From Gordonia mangrovi (lineage in GTDB: Bacteria > Actinomycetota > Actinomycetes > Mycobacteriales > Mycobacteriaceae), in NCBI RefSeq assembly GCF_024734075.1, contig NZ_CP102850.1, positions 4,774,001-4,838,000 of the forward strand: 64,000 nt of DNA. Reading direction: 5' to 3'. The translations under genes were made by a program, and so were the position numbers. The notes under the pieces are model-generated. The model was not told the DNA's origin and did not search any database. It was given only the letters and a program-made list of their open reading frames with translations. Below are positions 1-8,204 of this stretch, piece by piece (position 1 is the first letter of the stretch; every line of letters starts with the position of its first letter).

Positions 1-755
1 CCGCCAGCCGCGGTCCGTATCGGGAAGCCCTCCAGCAGTTCCTGTTCGGTCTCGACCTGGACGAGGCGACCCGTCGCCGGGCGGAGATCAACCCGCTGCG
101 GGTGCTCGACGACAAACGTCCCGAGGTCAAGGAGGCCACGGCGTCGGCGCCGCTGCTGATCGACCATCTGTCCGAGGACGCGCGTGCACATTTCGATCTG
201 GTCCTCACGCACCTGAAGCGGCTGGGTGTGCCGTACGAACTCAATCCACGTCTCGTGCGCGGGCTCGACTACTACACGAAGACCACCTTCGAGTTCGTCC
301 ACGACGGATTGGGTGCGCAGTCGGGGATCGGTGGGGGAGGCCGCTACGACGGTCTCATGCAGCAGATCGGTGGCAAGCAGGATCTGTCCGGGATCGGTTT
401 CGGCCTCGGCGTCGACCGCACCATGCTGGCAATGGAGGCCGAAGGGGTGGCGCACGCCGACGTCGCCCGCTGCCAGGTGTTCGGGGTCCCCATGGGCGCC
501 GATGCGAAGGCCGAGTTGGTCGGTGTCGCGGGCCAACTGCGGGCCGCCGGGATCGCGGTCGATCTCGCTTACGGCGACCGGGGATTGAAGGGCGCGATGA
601 AGGCTGCCGATCGCTCCGGCGCCCGCCTCGCCCTTGTTCTCGGCGACCGCGAACTGGCCGATCGCCAGGTCGAGGTGAAGGATCTGACCAACGGGGAGCA
701 GCACCAGGTCTCGCTGGATTCCATTGTCGACGAGGTGCTTTCGATCCTCGGCTGA
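1..755 (+). CDS. hisS: Histidine--tRNA ligase, 3' part (5' end outside window)
   Basis: Charges tRNA-His with histidine in the cytoplasm; class II aminoacyl-tRNA synthetase. The reading frame is open from base 3, so the gene starts upstream and the first in-frame GTG at 102 is not the start. About 250 C-terminal residues are present. They include the histidine-binding motif [15 protein letters not shown], the glycine-rich [11 protein letters not shown] stretch, class II motif 3 ([10 protein letters not shown]) and the C-terminal anticodon-binding domain. No terminator with a T-tract follows, but a set of complementary arms lies at 821-974. Family assignment is secure; only the 5' truncation by the window edge limits it. 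Confidence 0.96.
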   Translation, partial: ASRGPYREALQQFLFGLDLDEATRRRAEINPLRVLDDKRPEVKEATASAPLLIDHLSEDARAHFDLVLTHLKRLGVPYELNPRLVRGLDYYTKTTFEFVHDGLGAQSGIGGGGRYDGLMQQIGGKQDLSGIGFGLGVDRTMLAMEAEGVAHADVARCQVFGVPMGADAKAELVGVAGQLRAAGIAVDLAYGDRGLKGAMKAADRSGARLALVLGDRELADRQVEVKDLTNGEQHQVSLDSIVDEVLSILG

Positions 756-820
756 TCTCTGCCGTCGACACGGGCCATGTGTGCGGGAGTAGGCGGATTT
801 GTGGGAAGCGGCCACTTTGA

Positions 821-974
821 CGAGTGGGTGCCTTCAGGTGGTCGTCGTCCACAAGCGCTGTCGCGCAGACGGTCTCACCCGCACCGAGCGCTTCACCCAA
901 CACCCACTCGCGGCCCCAAGCGACTGAAGTGAGAACCGATCCACGCGTCACTCCTGATCCCTGAGGGGTGGCCG
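821..974. other. Nested inverted repeats downstream of hisS (possible structured RNA or terminator)
   Basis: In this non-coding stretch, 821-830 (cgagtgggtg) is the exact reverse complement of 901-910. Inside it, 853-859 (aagcgct) pairs with 887-893, and 838-841 pairs with 849-852. Directly downstream, 911-915 pairs with 970-974 and 928-932 with 948-952. This gives a branched fold on either strand. No T-run follows, so a classical intrinsic terminator is not shown. It could be a hisS 3' structure, a small RNA or chance in GC-rich DNA. The function is inference. Confidence 0.4.
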
Positions 975-1028
975 AGCTTGTGCGGGAGTGTCACGAAGGG
1001 TCTTCCACCGCAACCATTCTCACCGCCG

Positions 1029-1163
1029 AAAGTTGTCGTAGCCCACCGGTATCCTGAGCCCACCACCGATCGAACAACTCATCCACACCCCACCCGCAGC
1101 CCACCAAAGTTGTCGGACCCACCCGATACTCTGATAGCAGTTCGATTCCCCAACAACCAATCC
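1029..1163 (+). repeat. Direct repeat, copy 1 (about 135 bp)
   Basis: The segment recurs 287 bp downstream at 1316-1452 with few mismatches, especially from 1051 onward. It contains two versions of a short motif starting aaagttgtcg at 1029 and 1106, 77 bp apart. The second copy has its motifs at 1316 and 1393, also 77 bp apart. Copy 2 runs into the 5' flank of the DUF222 gene, so copy 1 may be the promoter-side remnant of a duplicated or lost DUF222 gene. Confidence 0.7.
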
Positions 1164-1210
1164 CACGACGACCCCCTCTCGTGCTCGAGTAGACCGAGGC
1201 GCCGCCCTTC

Positions 1211-1258
1211 TGGTGGTCGAGTAGGACGAGGCGCTAGCCGAGGTCGTATCGAGACCAT
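1211..1258. repeat. REP-like interspersed imperfect palindrome
   Basis: The element starts tggtggtcgagtaggacgag, runs through a central gctagc, and ends in cgtatcgagaccatca. The halves are imperfectly complementary (ggtcgagta versus tatcgagacc). From memory, related 'ggtcgagtag ... cgatacgagacc' elements are scattered between genes in many actinobacteria, including Gordonia. A partial relative (ctcgagtagaccgaggcgcc) sits just upstream at 1184-1203. It lies between the two direct-repeat copies. Confidence 0.5.
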
Positions 1259-1315
1259 CACCAGCCGAGGCAGAGCCGCCGCAAGCATTGTCCCGCAGGC
1301 TATGTCACCCCGAAC

Positions 1316-1452
1316 GGAATTGTCACACCCCGCCGATATCCTGAGCCCAACACCGATCAAACAGCTCATCCACACCCCACCTGCAGCCCACCAAAGTTGT
1401 CGGACCCACCCGATACTCTGGTAGCAGTTCGATTCCCCACCAACCCGATCCC
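1316..1452 (+). repeat. Direct repeat, copy 2 (DUF222 gene 5' flank)
   Basis: Second copy of the repeat at 1029-1163. It diverges from copy 1 after about 1452, shortly before the Shine-Dalgarno (ggaaaggagc, 1471-1480) of the DUF222 gene. It therefore probably carries that gene's upstream control region. The conserved part includes aaagttgtcg followed by cccgatactctg. I cannot place a well-spaced -35/-10 pair with confidence. Confidence 0.7.
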
Positions 1453-1485
1453 GATCTCGCTGTCGTCGCCGGAAAGGAGCGTGTC

Positions 1486-3522
1486 GTGTTCACCTTCACC
1501 GATCGTGCCGCTGACGACGCCCTGCTGGCCAGCAGCAGCCTCGACGAGTTGGCCCAGTACGGCCGCGACGCCCTCCGGCTGAGTAACCAAGCCCAGGCCG
1601 TGGCCATGCAGATCGCCCGCCAGATCGGTCAATCCACCTACAACGAGCGCATCACCGGATACAACGACTACGCCCCGAACCGAATCCGCAACGCCGCCGA
1701 CAAAGCCGCCATAGGCGAAATCTCGCTGCAACTGGGCATCGCCCGAACCAAAGCCGGCGAATGGGTCCACCTCGACGAACTCCTCGACGAACACCCCAAG
1801 ATCCGTGACGCCTTCCGCGCCGGTGACCTGAGCCCCCACCGCCTGGGTGTGGCCATCCGCGCCGCCGCCACCGGCCCCACCGGCGACCTGCGAGCCCGAC
1901 TGGCCGAACTCACCGACAACACCGACACCACCGACACCGACACCGATGACGAGGACCTCACCCTCGACTTCGACGACGACACCGACAATGCTGGCACCGA
2001 CGATGCTGGTACCGACGATGCCGGGACCGACGATGACGGCACCGACGATGACGCCGGTGATGGTGCGGCCGAGACCGACCCTGCCGACGATGAGCCGTGG
2101 GATTTCGACGATGTCGTGCTCGACCTGGCCAGCCGCCCCACCACCGACACCGCGCTGCAAGCCGATCTCGACGCCATCATCATCACCCTCGACCCCGACC
2201 GGGCCGTCCAATCCCACGACGACATCGCCGACCTGTTCGGCGATGTGAAAATCGGTGCCGAAGCGTTCGGACACATGACCGTCGACGCCTGCATCCCCGC
2301 CGAACACGGCGTACACCTACGCGACCGGATCAGCGCGTTGATCAGCCGGCGGGTGTGCCGTCGCGACGGCCGCAGCATCAAAGCCCAACGCGTCGCCGCA
2401 TTCGCCGAGATCATCAAGGCCCCCGGCGCGACACTGCGCTGCCACTGCGGCGACGACACCTGCCCCGCCACGCAAACCCGCACCAGCAACCCGACGCCCG
2501 CCACCACCCCGAGTTCGGTCGCCGACAGTGAGCGCGAGTCGTCGGTCACCGGCAGAGACCGCGACTCGTCGGTCGACACCAGCAGGGCCGGCGACTCCAA
2601 CGCACCCGTCGACACCGCCGACGAACCCGCAGTGGGTGGGCCTGACGCGGCCGAAGAACAGCCGATCACCCTTGCCGACCTCGATGATGACAGTGACATC
2701 GACTCGGACGTCGAGCCCACCGCGGAATCCCGACGAGACTTCATCACCGCACCTCGCGCCGAGCACGACACCGACGGGGCCGATGCGGAAGCGACCGACG
2801 CCTCCGACGCAGACGACGCAGACGACGCAGACACTGAAGTCACCACGGCCGCAGAGGTCGAACTCACAACCGATGACGAACACGCCGAGGACACAGCAGA
2901 CGCCGCGGTAGCCGATGACTCTGACAACGACCCCGCCGACACCGACCCGGACTCCGACACCGATTCCGACACCAACGAAGGCCTCGTCGTCCCCGGCCTG
3001 ACCCTGCTGCGCGACCCCACCGGCCTCGATCCGACCCGCCTGATGGGCTACGGCGCCATCGACCCCGCCCACGCCGCACGCCTGGCACCCCACGCCACCA
3101 CCATCACCGCCCCACCGAGCGAAACCCGCACCGCCAGCGGCCTGACCATCTTCGGCAACCAGACACCGGCACCACCCATCGACCCCACCGGGCACGGCGG
3201 CTTCGCCACCCCACCACCCGGGGCACTGACCTACGCACCCTCAGCAGCCTTACGTGCCGAAATCATCCAACTCGACCGACGCTGCCGCTACCCGTACTGC
3301 GGCCGACCCTCCGAAGAGTGCGAACTCGACCACCTACACAAATTCCTGCACGCCGACCCGCTGGCCGGCGGCTGGACCGTGGCCTTCAACCTCGCACCCC
3401 TATGCCGACCCGACCACGACCGCAAACACGACGGCCCGTGGCTCCCCACCATGCACACCGACCGCACCATCACCTGGCGCAACGCCCGCACCGGACAAAC
3501 CATCGTCACCTACCCCAGGTGA
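1486..3522 (+). CDS. DUF222 / HNH endonuclease-domain protein (13E12 repeat family)
   Basis: A 678-residue protein with an N-terminal DUF222 region (about residues 1-145 and 225-320). Long Asp/Glu/Thr-rich low-complexity segments lie at about 145-210 and 340-510. A C-terminal HNH nuclease domain has the Cys pair CRYPYC, ELDHLH, then NLAPLCRPDHDRKH. Start GTG is 5 nt after ggaaaggagc. The family is multicopy in Mycobacterium, Gordonia and relatives; its biological role is not established, though an HNH DNA endonuclease activity is the usual prediction. Two tandem DNA repeats encode acidic segments: five 15-bp units at 1981-2055 (TDDAG-like) and three 9-bp units at 2806-2832. It is flanked upstream by duplicated DNA, consistent with gene-family amplification. 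Confidence 0.85.
   Translation: MFTFTDRAADDALLASSSLDELAQYGRDALRLSNQAQAVAMQIARQIGQSTYNERITGYNDYAPNRIRNAADKAAIGEISLQLGIARTKAGEWVHLDELLDEHPKIRDAFRAGDLSPHRLGVAIRAAATGPTGDLRARLAELTDNTDTTDTDTDDEDLTLDFDDDTDNAGTDDAGTDDAGTDDDGTDDDAGDGAAETDPADDEPWDFDDVVLDLASRPTTDTALQADLDAIIITLDPDRAVQSHDDIADLFGDVKIGAEAFGHMTVDACIPAEHGVHLRDRISALISRRVCRRDGRSIKAQRVAAFAEIIKAPGATLRCHCGDDTCPATQTRTSNPTPATTPSSVADSERESSVTGRDRDSSVDTSRAGDSNAPVDTADEPAVGGPDAAEEQPITLADLDDDSDIDSDVEPTAESRRDFITAPRAEHDTDGADAEATDASDADDADDADTEVTTAAEVELTTDDEHAEDTADAAVADDSDNDPADTDPDSDTDSDTNEGLVVPGLTLLRDPTGLDPTRLMGYGAIDPAHAARLAPHATTITAPPSETRTASGLTIFGNQTPAPPIDPTGHGGFATPPPGALTYAPSAALRAEIIQLDRRCRYPYCGRPSEECELDHLHKFLHADPLAGGWTVAFNLAPLCRPDHDRKHDGPWLPTMHTDRTITWRNARTGQTIVTYPR
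1981..2055 (+). repeat. 15-bp tandem repeat, five units, inside the DUF222 gene
   Basis: Five consecutive units of the form accgacgatgcnggn encode TDNAG, TDDAG, TDDAG, TDDDG and TDDDA. Unit length is a multiple of three, so copy-number change would keep the reading frame and only lengthen the acidic linker. Confidence 0.8.
2806..2832 (+). repeat. 9-bp tandem repeat (gacgcagac), three units
   Basis: Three perfect units in the second acidic linker of the DUF222 protein. The repeat stays in frame. Confidence 0.75.
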
Positions 3523-3531
3523 CGACGGACG

Positions 3532-3547
3532 CTCACGTCGACGTGAG
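3532..3547. terminator. 16-bp perfect palindrome between convergent genes
   Basis: ctcacgtcgacgtgag is perfectly self-complementary. It overlaps the DUF885 gene's stop codon (3533-3535) and lies 10 nt after the DUF222 stop. As RNA it could form a short hairpin on both strands, a possible bidirectional terminator. The stem is short and there is no T-tract, so this is tentative. Confidence 0.3.
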
Positions 3548-5197
3548 TTCCCCGGCCAGCACATCGAGGGAAACCCCGCCGAGTGCGAGTGCGCGAGTGT
3601 GGAAGTCCTTCAGCGTCCAGTCGCGGTGGGTGGCGAGCGCTGCGGTCCGGGTCTCCTCCCACACCCGCTGCCCGAGCGCATACGAGGGTGCCTGACCGGG
3701 CCATCCGAGATAGCGATTCAGCTCAAAACGCAGCACCGCACGGTCCATCGCCACCGAATCGGTGAGGAACTGCCAGGCCTTCTCGGCATCCCAGGTCCCG
3801 CCACCCAGCGCGGCGGGTGCGCGGAGCTTGCAGTGCACCCCGATATCCACCACCACGCGCGCGGCCCGCAGACGCTGTGAGTCGAGCATGCCCATCCGGT
3901 CGCCGGGATCATCCAGCCAACCGAGTTCTGCCATCAAGCGCTCCGCGTAGAGCGCCCACCCTTCGCCGTGGCCCGAGGTGAACGACGCCAGTTTCCGCCA
4001 TGCGTTGAGCTCGTCACTGACGATCGCTGCGCCGAGCTGCAGATGATGGCCGGGCACTCCCTCGTGGAACACGGTGGTCTTCTCCTGCCAGGTGTGAAAG
4101 ACCTTCTGCTCGGGCGGCACCGACCACCACATCCGTCCCGGCCGGGACAGATCCGCGCTCGGCTGGGTGTAGTAGATGATCCCGGTTGACGACGGCGCCA
4201 AGCGGCACTCCAGGCGAGTCAGCTTTGCCGGTATGTCGAAGTGTGTGCCGGCCAGACCCTCCACCGCGCGGTCCGACAGCTCCTGCATCCAGGCGACGAA
4301 CTCGTGACGATCGTGGACTGCGTAGCGCGGCAACGAGTCCAGGTGGGCCATCGCCTCGGCAACCGACGCGCCGGGCAACACCTCATCAGCGAGTGCCGCC
4401 TGCTCGGTGACGATCGCCGAGAGCCGGTCGGTGGCCCACGCATACGCCTCGTCCGGATCCACATCGGCACCGAGATAGGCGGGCAGGAAACGTATATATC
4501 GTTCGCGCCCCACCGCGTCGACGTCGGTGGCCACAGGTGCCGCCTCCGCCCGCAACACCGCGTCGAGGGCTTCGAAGGCAACCCGCACGTCGCGCTGTGC
4601 GACATCGAGCCCATCGCGCAGGGAGGCGTCCTCGGCGAGGGGGCCGGTGTTGGCGGCGATCGCGTCGGCGGCGGTGGCCGCCTGCGCGGCAACGAGTTCC
4701 ACCTGCCGCTGCACCAACGGGGGCCCATGCGCGATCCGATGGCGCAGGCCGTCGATGATCGTGTCGACACATTCCGGAACGACGCGCAGGCGGTGCAGGA
4801 ACACCTCGCGTTGGGCAGCCGACTCGGTGGGCATCAGGTCGAAGATGTCGCGGACCGCCTGCAGCGGTGATGCGATCACGTTGCACTCGCCCACGCGTTC
4901 GCCGGACTCGGCGAGCGCGATTTCCCGGCGCAGTGAGGCGGTCATCGTGGCCACCGTGACACGATCGACGTCGTCGACCGGATGGGACTCGGCCAAGGCG
5001 TGCACCGTGGCACGCGCCGACACGGTGCGCGCAGTACAGGCGGCAGGGGAGAAGTCGGTCAGCAAATGGTCGTGGCCCGGCACGCCGACCTCGGTGGCGA
5101 ACAACGGATCCTGGACGGCCTGGTCGGCCAGGTACGACTCGGCGATCTGGTCGATGACGCTCGGTTCCCGTGGCACCGATTCGGTCGGCCCGCTCAT
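3533..5197 (-). CDS. DUF885 family putative zinc metallopeptidase
   Basis: A 554-residue protein of the DUF885 family, predicted gluzincin-type metallopeptidases of unknown substrate. The hallmark motif HEGVPGHHLQ and a downstream GEGWALYAE supply the likely zinc ligands and catalytic Glu. IIYYTQPSADLSRPGRMWW is also family-like. I see no signal peptide, so it is probably cytoplasmic. ATG at 5197 overlaps the upstream gene's stop (ATGA), which favours it over the longer frame beginning at 5224. It is translationally coupled to the YpfJ-like metallopeptidase, giving a two-protease minus-strand unit. Family call is firm; the substrate cannot be inferred. Confidence 0.9.
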   Translation of the reverse strand: MSGPTESVPREPSVIDQIAESYLADQAVQDPLFATEVGVPGHDHLLTDFSPAACTARTVSARATVHALAESHPVDDVDRVTVATMTASLRREIALAESGERVGECNVIASPLQAVRDIFDLMPTESAAQREVFLHRLRVVPECVDTIIDGLRHRIAHGPPLVQRQVELVAAQAATAADAIAANTGPLAEDASLRDGLDVAQRDVRVAFEALDAVLRAEAAPVATDVDAVGRERYIRFLPAYLGADVDPDEAYAWATDRLSAIVTEQAALADEVLPGASVAEAMAHLDSLPRYAVHDRHEFVAWMQELSDRAVEGLAGTHFDIPAKLTRLECRLAPSSTGIIYYTQPSADLSRPGRMWWSVPPEQKVFHTWQEKTTVFHEGVPGHHLQLGAAIVSDELNAWRKLASFTSGHGEGWALYAERLMAELGWLDDPGDRMGMLDSQRLRAARVVVDIGVHCKLRAPAALGGGTWDAEKAWQFLTDSVAMDRAVLRFELNRYLGWPGQAPSYALGQRVWEETRTAALATHRDWTLKDFHTRALALGGVSLDVLAGELTST

Positions 5198-6063
5198 AGG
5201 TCGTTGGTCGCGAACGTGTCGCACCGGCGCGGGTCACCGGAGTCGTAGCCGATGGTGAACCAGCGGGCGCGCTGCTCCGACGACCCGTGAGTCCAGCCCT
5301 CGGGATTCGAATTGGCGCCCTGGATGGTGTCGTCACCGATCGCCTTGGCCGTCTGGATCACCGTGTCGATCTGATCGGAGGTCAACGGTTCGAGCATCGC
5401 ATCCGGGCCGTTGTCGGCGTGGTAGGCCCACACACCCGCCAGGCAGTCCGCCTGCAACTCGACGCGGACCGACCCCGAACGCGGCCCCTGCGAGCCCATC
5501 CGATTGCCCCGCTGCAGCACCCCGGTCAGGTTCTCGATGTGGTGGCCGTACTCGTGGGCGACCACATACTCCTGCGCCAACGGGCCGTCGCTGCCGCCCA
5601 TCTGTTCCAGCTGAGCGAAGAAGGTCGGGTCGAAGTAGGCGGTCTCATCGGCGGGACAGTAGAACGGGCCGGTCGCCGAGGTCGCCGGCCCACACCCGGT
5701 GCTCACCGAACCGGTGAAGATCTTGGTGCTCGGCGGCGTGTACCCGGGCATCAGATCCGACCACACGTCGTCGAGGCTGTTGGTGGTCGCGACGATGCGG
5801 CAGATCGTGTCGACGTTGGCCTTCTCGATCGTGCAGGACCGGATGTGGTCGTTGATCTCGGCGACATCCCGGCTGTTGGCCGTGCCGCCGCCGTACGACG
5901 ATGAACCACCGGTGAGGGAGCCGGTGTCGATACCGAAGAACAGGGCGACGATGGTGATGATCAGTCCGGCTCCGCCCCCGACGGCGATTCGGCCCACCCC
6001 GCCGCCACCGCCACCACCGGAGACCGACCCGGTGTCGAGCGGCCCGTCGCCCTGAAAAACCAT
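5194..6063 (-). CDS. YpfJ-like neutral zinc metallopeptidase, membrane anchored
   Basis: A 289-residue protein of the YpfJ/putative neutral zinc metallopeptidase family. It has a Gly-rich N-terminus, one hydrophobic helix at about residues 24-46 (GRIAVGGGAGLIITIVALFF) and then an extracytoplasmic domain. The zinc motif HEYGHH lies at about 170-175, followed by a downstream ELQADCLAGVWA segment. Start ATG at 6063 has GAGGAG 4 nt upstream on the minus strand, so it is preferred over the GTG eight codons earlier. It overlaps the DUF885 gene by ATGA. The physiological substrate of this family is unknown. Confidence 0.88.
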   Translation of the reverse strand: MVFQGDGPLDTGSVSGGGGGGGVGRIAVGGGAGLIITIVALFFGIDTGSLTGGSSSYGGGTANSRDVAEINDHIRSCTIEKANVDTICRIVATTNSLDDVWSDLMPGYTPPSTKIFTGSVSTGCGPATSATGPFYCPADETAYFDPTFFAQLEQMGGSDGPLAQEYVVAHEYGHHIENLTGVLQRGNRMGSQGPRSGSVRVELQADCLAGVWAYHADNGPDAMLEPLTSDQIDTVIQTAKAIGDDTIQGANSNPEGWTHGSSEQRARWFTIGYDSGDPRRCDTFATNDL

Positions 6064-6177
6064 CCCGCTCCTCGACCTCTCCGCCACATCCGACCGTCCC
6101 GCGCCGTCGCCCGGCGTCGGCAGGGTCGAGCATATTCGCAGACCCGCCCGGGTGCGGGTCGGTCCTGGTCACGACAG

Positions 6178-6183
6178 TAGGAT
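6178..6183 (+). promoter_or_regulatory. Candidate -10 element for aspS
   Basis: TAGGAT fits the actinobacterial TAnnnT -10 pattern and would give a leader of about 35-40 nt before the aspS GTG. No convincing -35 is visible at 17 +/- 1 bp. Confidence 0.35.
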
Positions 6184-6226
6184 GAGCCGAGATTGGACCT
6201 CGAAAACCATTGGGAAGGACTCCTGA

Positions 6227-8083
6227 GTGCTCCGCACGCATCTCGCCGGCTCGCTTCGTCGCGCCGACGCCTCGCAGACCGTCACCGTCGCCGGGTGGGT
6301 TGCGCGCCGCCGTGATCATGGCGGCGTGGTGTTCATCGATCTGCGCGACAGCTCGGGCCTGGTCCAGGTGGTGTTCCGCGACGAGGCCGTCGCCGAGGCC
6401 GCACACCGGCTGCGTGCCGAGTTCTGCGTCGCCGTGACCGGTGTCGTCGAGGTGCGCCCCGAGGGCAGCGAGAACCCGAACCTGGCGTCCGGCGAGATCG
6501 AGATCAACGCCGTCTCCCTCGAGGTGCTCAACGCCGCGGCGCCGCTGCCGTTCCAGCTCGACGAGAACCCCGGCGAGGAAGCGCGACTGCACTACCGCTA
6601 CCTGGATCTGCGTCGCGAAGGGCCGGCGCGCGCCCTGCGGCTTCGTTCCAAGGTGAACGCGGCGGCGCGCGGTGTGCTCGCCGACCACGACTTCGTCGAG
6701 GTGGAAACCCCGACGCTGACCCGATCGACACCCGAGGGGGCGCGTGACTTCCTGGTGCCCGCACGCCTGCAGCCCGGCACCTTCTACGCGCTGCCGCAGA
6801 GTCCGCAGCTGTTCAAACAGCTGCTGATGGTCGCCGGCATGGAGCGCTACTACCAGATCGCGCGCTGCTACCGCGACGAGGACTTCCGGGCCGACCGCCA
6901 GCCCGAATTCACCCAGCTCGACATCGAGATGAGCTTCGTCGACCAGGACGATGTGATCACCCTGGCCGAGGATGTCCTGCGTGCCCTATGGCAGCTGATC
7001 GGCGTCGAACTCCCCACCCCGATCCCGCGGATCACCTACGCCGACGCCATGCGCCGCTTCGGCACCGACAAGCCCGACCTCCGCTTCGACATCGAACTCG
7101 TCGAATGCACCGACTACTTCGCCGACACCCCGTTCCGGGTGTTCCAGGCGCCCTACGTCGGTGCGGTCGTCATGCCCGGCGGCGCCTCGCAGCCGCGCCG
7201 GCAACTCGACGCCTGGCAGGAATGGGCCAAGCAGCGCGGCGCCAAGGGACTGGCGTACGTCCTCGTGGGTGAGGACGGTGAACTCAGCGGACCGGTCGCC
7301 AAGAACTTGTCCGACGCCGAACGCGTCGGGCTGGTCGCCCACGTCGGCGCCAACCCCGGCGACTGCGTCTTCTTCGGTGCCGGCGCGGTCAAGTCGTCGC
7401 GCGCGCTGCTCGGTGCCGCGCGTGGGGAGATCGCCGACCGCCTCGGCCTGATCAAGGACGGCGACTGGGCGTTCACCTGGGTGGTCGACGCCCCGCTGTT
7501 CGAACCCGCCGACGACGCCACCGCATCGGGCGACGTCGCCGTCGGATCGGGCGCCTGGACCGCGGTCCACCACGCGTTCACTGCGCCCAAGCCGGAGTCG
7601 CTCGACGCCCTCGAATCCGATCCGGGCTCCGCGCTGGCCTACGCCTACGACATCGTGTGCAACGGCAACGAGATCGGCGGTGGCTCGATCCGTATCCACG
7701 AGCGTGACGTGCAGGAGCGGGTGTTCGAGATCATGGGCATCGGCCACGACGAGGCGCAGGAGAAGTTCGGCTTCCTGCTCGACGCGTTCGCCTACGGCGC
7801 GCCGCCGCACGGCGGCATCGCCTTCGGCTGGGACCGCATCACCGCCCTGCTGGCCGGGGAGAGCTCCATCCGCGAGGTCATCGCGTTCCCCAAGTCCGGC
7901 GGCGGTGTGGACCCGCTCACCGACGCGCCGGCGGCGATCACCCCGCAGCAGCGCAAGGAGTCGGGTATCGACGCCAAGCCGATTCTGCGCAAACAGGGCG
8001 GCAGCGCCGACTCGTCAGCGGACGGCAAGCCGGGCACCGCCGAATCGGCCGCGACCGCAGATCACACCGTCGGGGGCGCCTGA
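6227..8083 (+). CDS. aspS: Aspartate--tRNA ligase
   Basis: Class II synthetase of 618 residues. The N-terminal OB anticodon-binding domain ([19 protein letters not shown]) is followed by motif 2 ([20 protein letters not shown]), a bacterial GAD insertion domain and motif 3 (GIAFGWDR). The start MLRTHLAG matches the family N-terminus; GTG is preceded by gaagga. The C-terminal tail of about 30 residues is Ser/Asp/Ala-rich and variable. Whether it is discriminating or AspRS/AsnRS dual-specific (aspartyl-tRNA Asn forming, with GatCAB) cannot be decided here. A hairpin at 8130-8162 may end its transcript. Confidence 0.96.
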   Translation: MLRTHLAGSLRRADASQTVTVAGWVARRRDHGGVVFIDLRDSSGLVQVVFRDEAVAEAAHRLRAEFCVAVTGVVEVRPEGSENPNLASGEIEINAVSLEVLNAAAPLPFQLDENPGEEARLHYRYLDLRREGPARALRLRSKVNAAARGVLADHDFVEVETPTLTRSTPEGARDFLVPARLQPGTFYALPQSPQLFKQLLMVAGMERYYQIARCYRDEDFRADRQPEFTQLDIEMSFVDQDDVITLAEDVLRALWQLIGVELPTPIPRITYADAMRRFGTDKPDLRFDIELVECTDYFADTPFRVFQAPYVGAVVMPGGASQPRRQLDAWQEWAKQRGAKGLAYVLVGEDGELSGPVAKNLSDAERVGLVAHVGANPGDCVFFGAGAVKSSRALLGAARGEIADRLGLIKDGDWAFTWVVDAPLFEPADDATASGDVAVGSGAWTAVHHAFTAPKPESLDALESDPGSALAYAYDIVCNGNEIGGGSIRIHERDVQERVFEIMGIGHDEAQEKFGFLLDAFAYGAPPHGGIAFGWDRITALLAGESSIREVIAFPKSGGGVDPLTDAPAAITPQQRKESGIDAKPILRKQGGSADSSADGKPGTAESAATADHTVGGA

Positions 8084-8129
8084 AGGCCACCACAGCGGTC
8101 GGTCCTCCTCCGACGCGCGGGATCGGCCG

Positions 8130-8162
8130 GCGGTGGCGATTTTCACGGGTGATACCCACCGC
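8130..8162 (+). terminator. Hairpin between aspS and the amidoligase operon
   Basis: Arms 8130-8136 (gcggtgg) and 8156-8162 (ccaccgc) are exact complements. An inner tcac/gtga pair sits in the loop. No T-tract follows. It is a possible aspS terminator or leader element of the downstream operon. Confidence 0.35.
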
Positions 8163-8204
8163 AAACCCGGCATCGGATCGCGAATTGTGATGTGATTTCT
8201 GACC

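Noticed and set aside
1486-3522. DUF222/HNH gene as an intron-encoded homing endonuclease or transposon
   Set aside because: No terminal inverted repeats, target duplication or split host gene is visible. The direct repeats are both on the 5' side.
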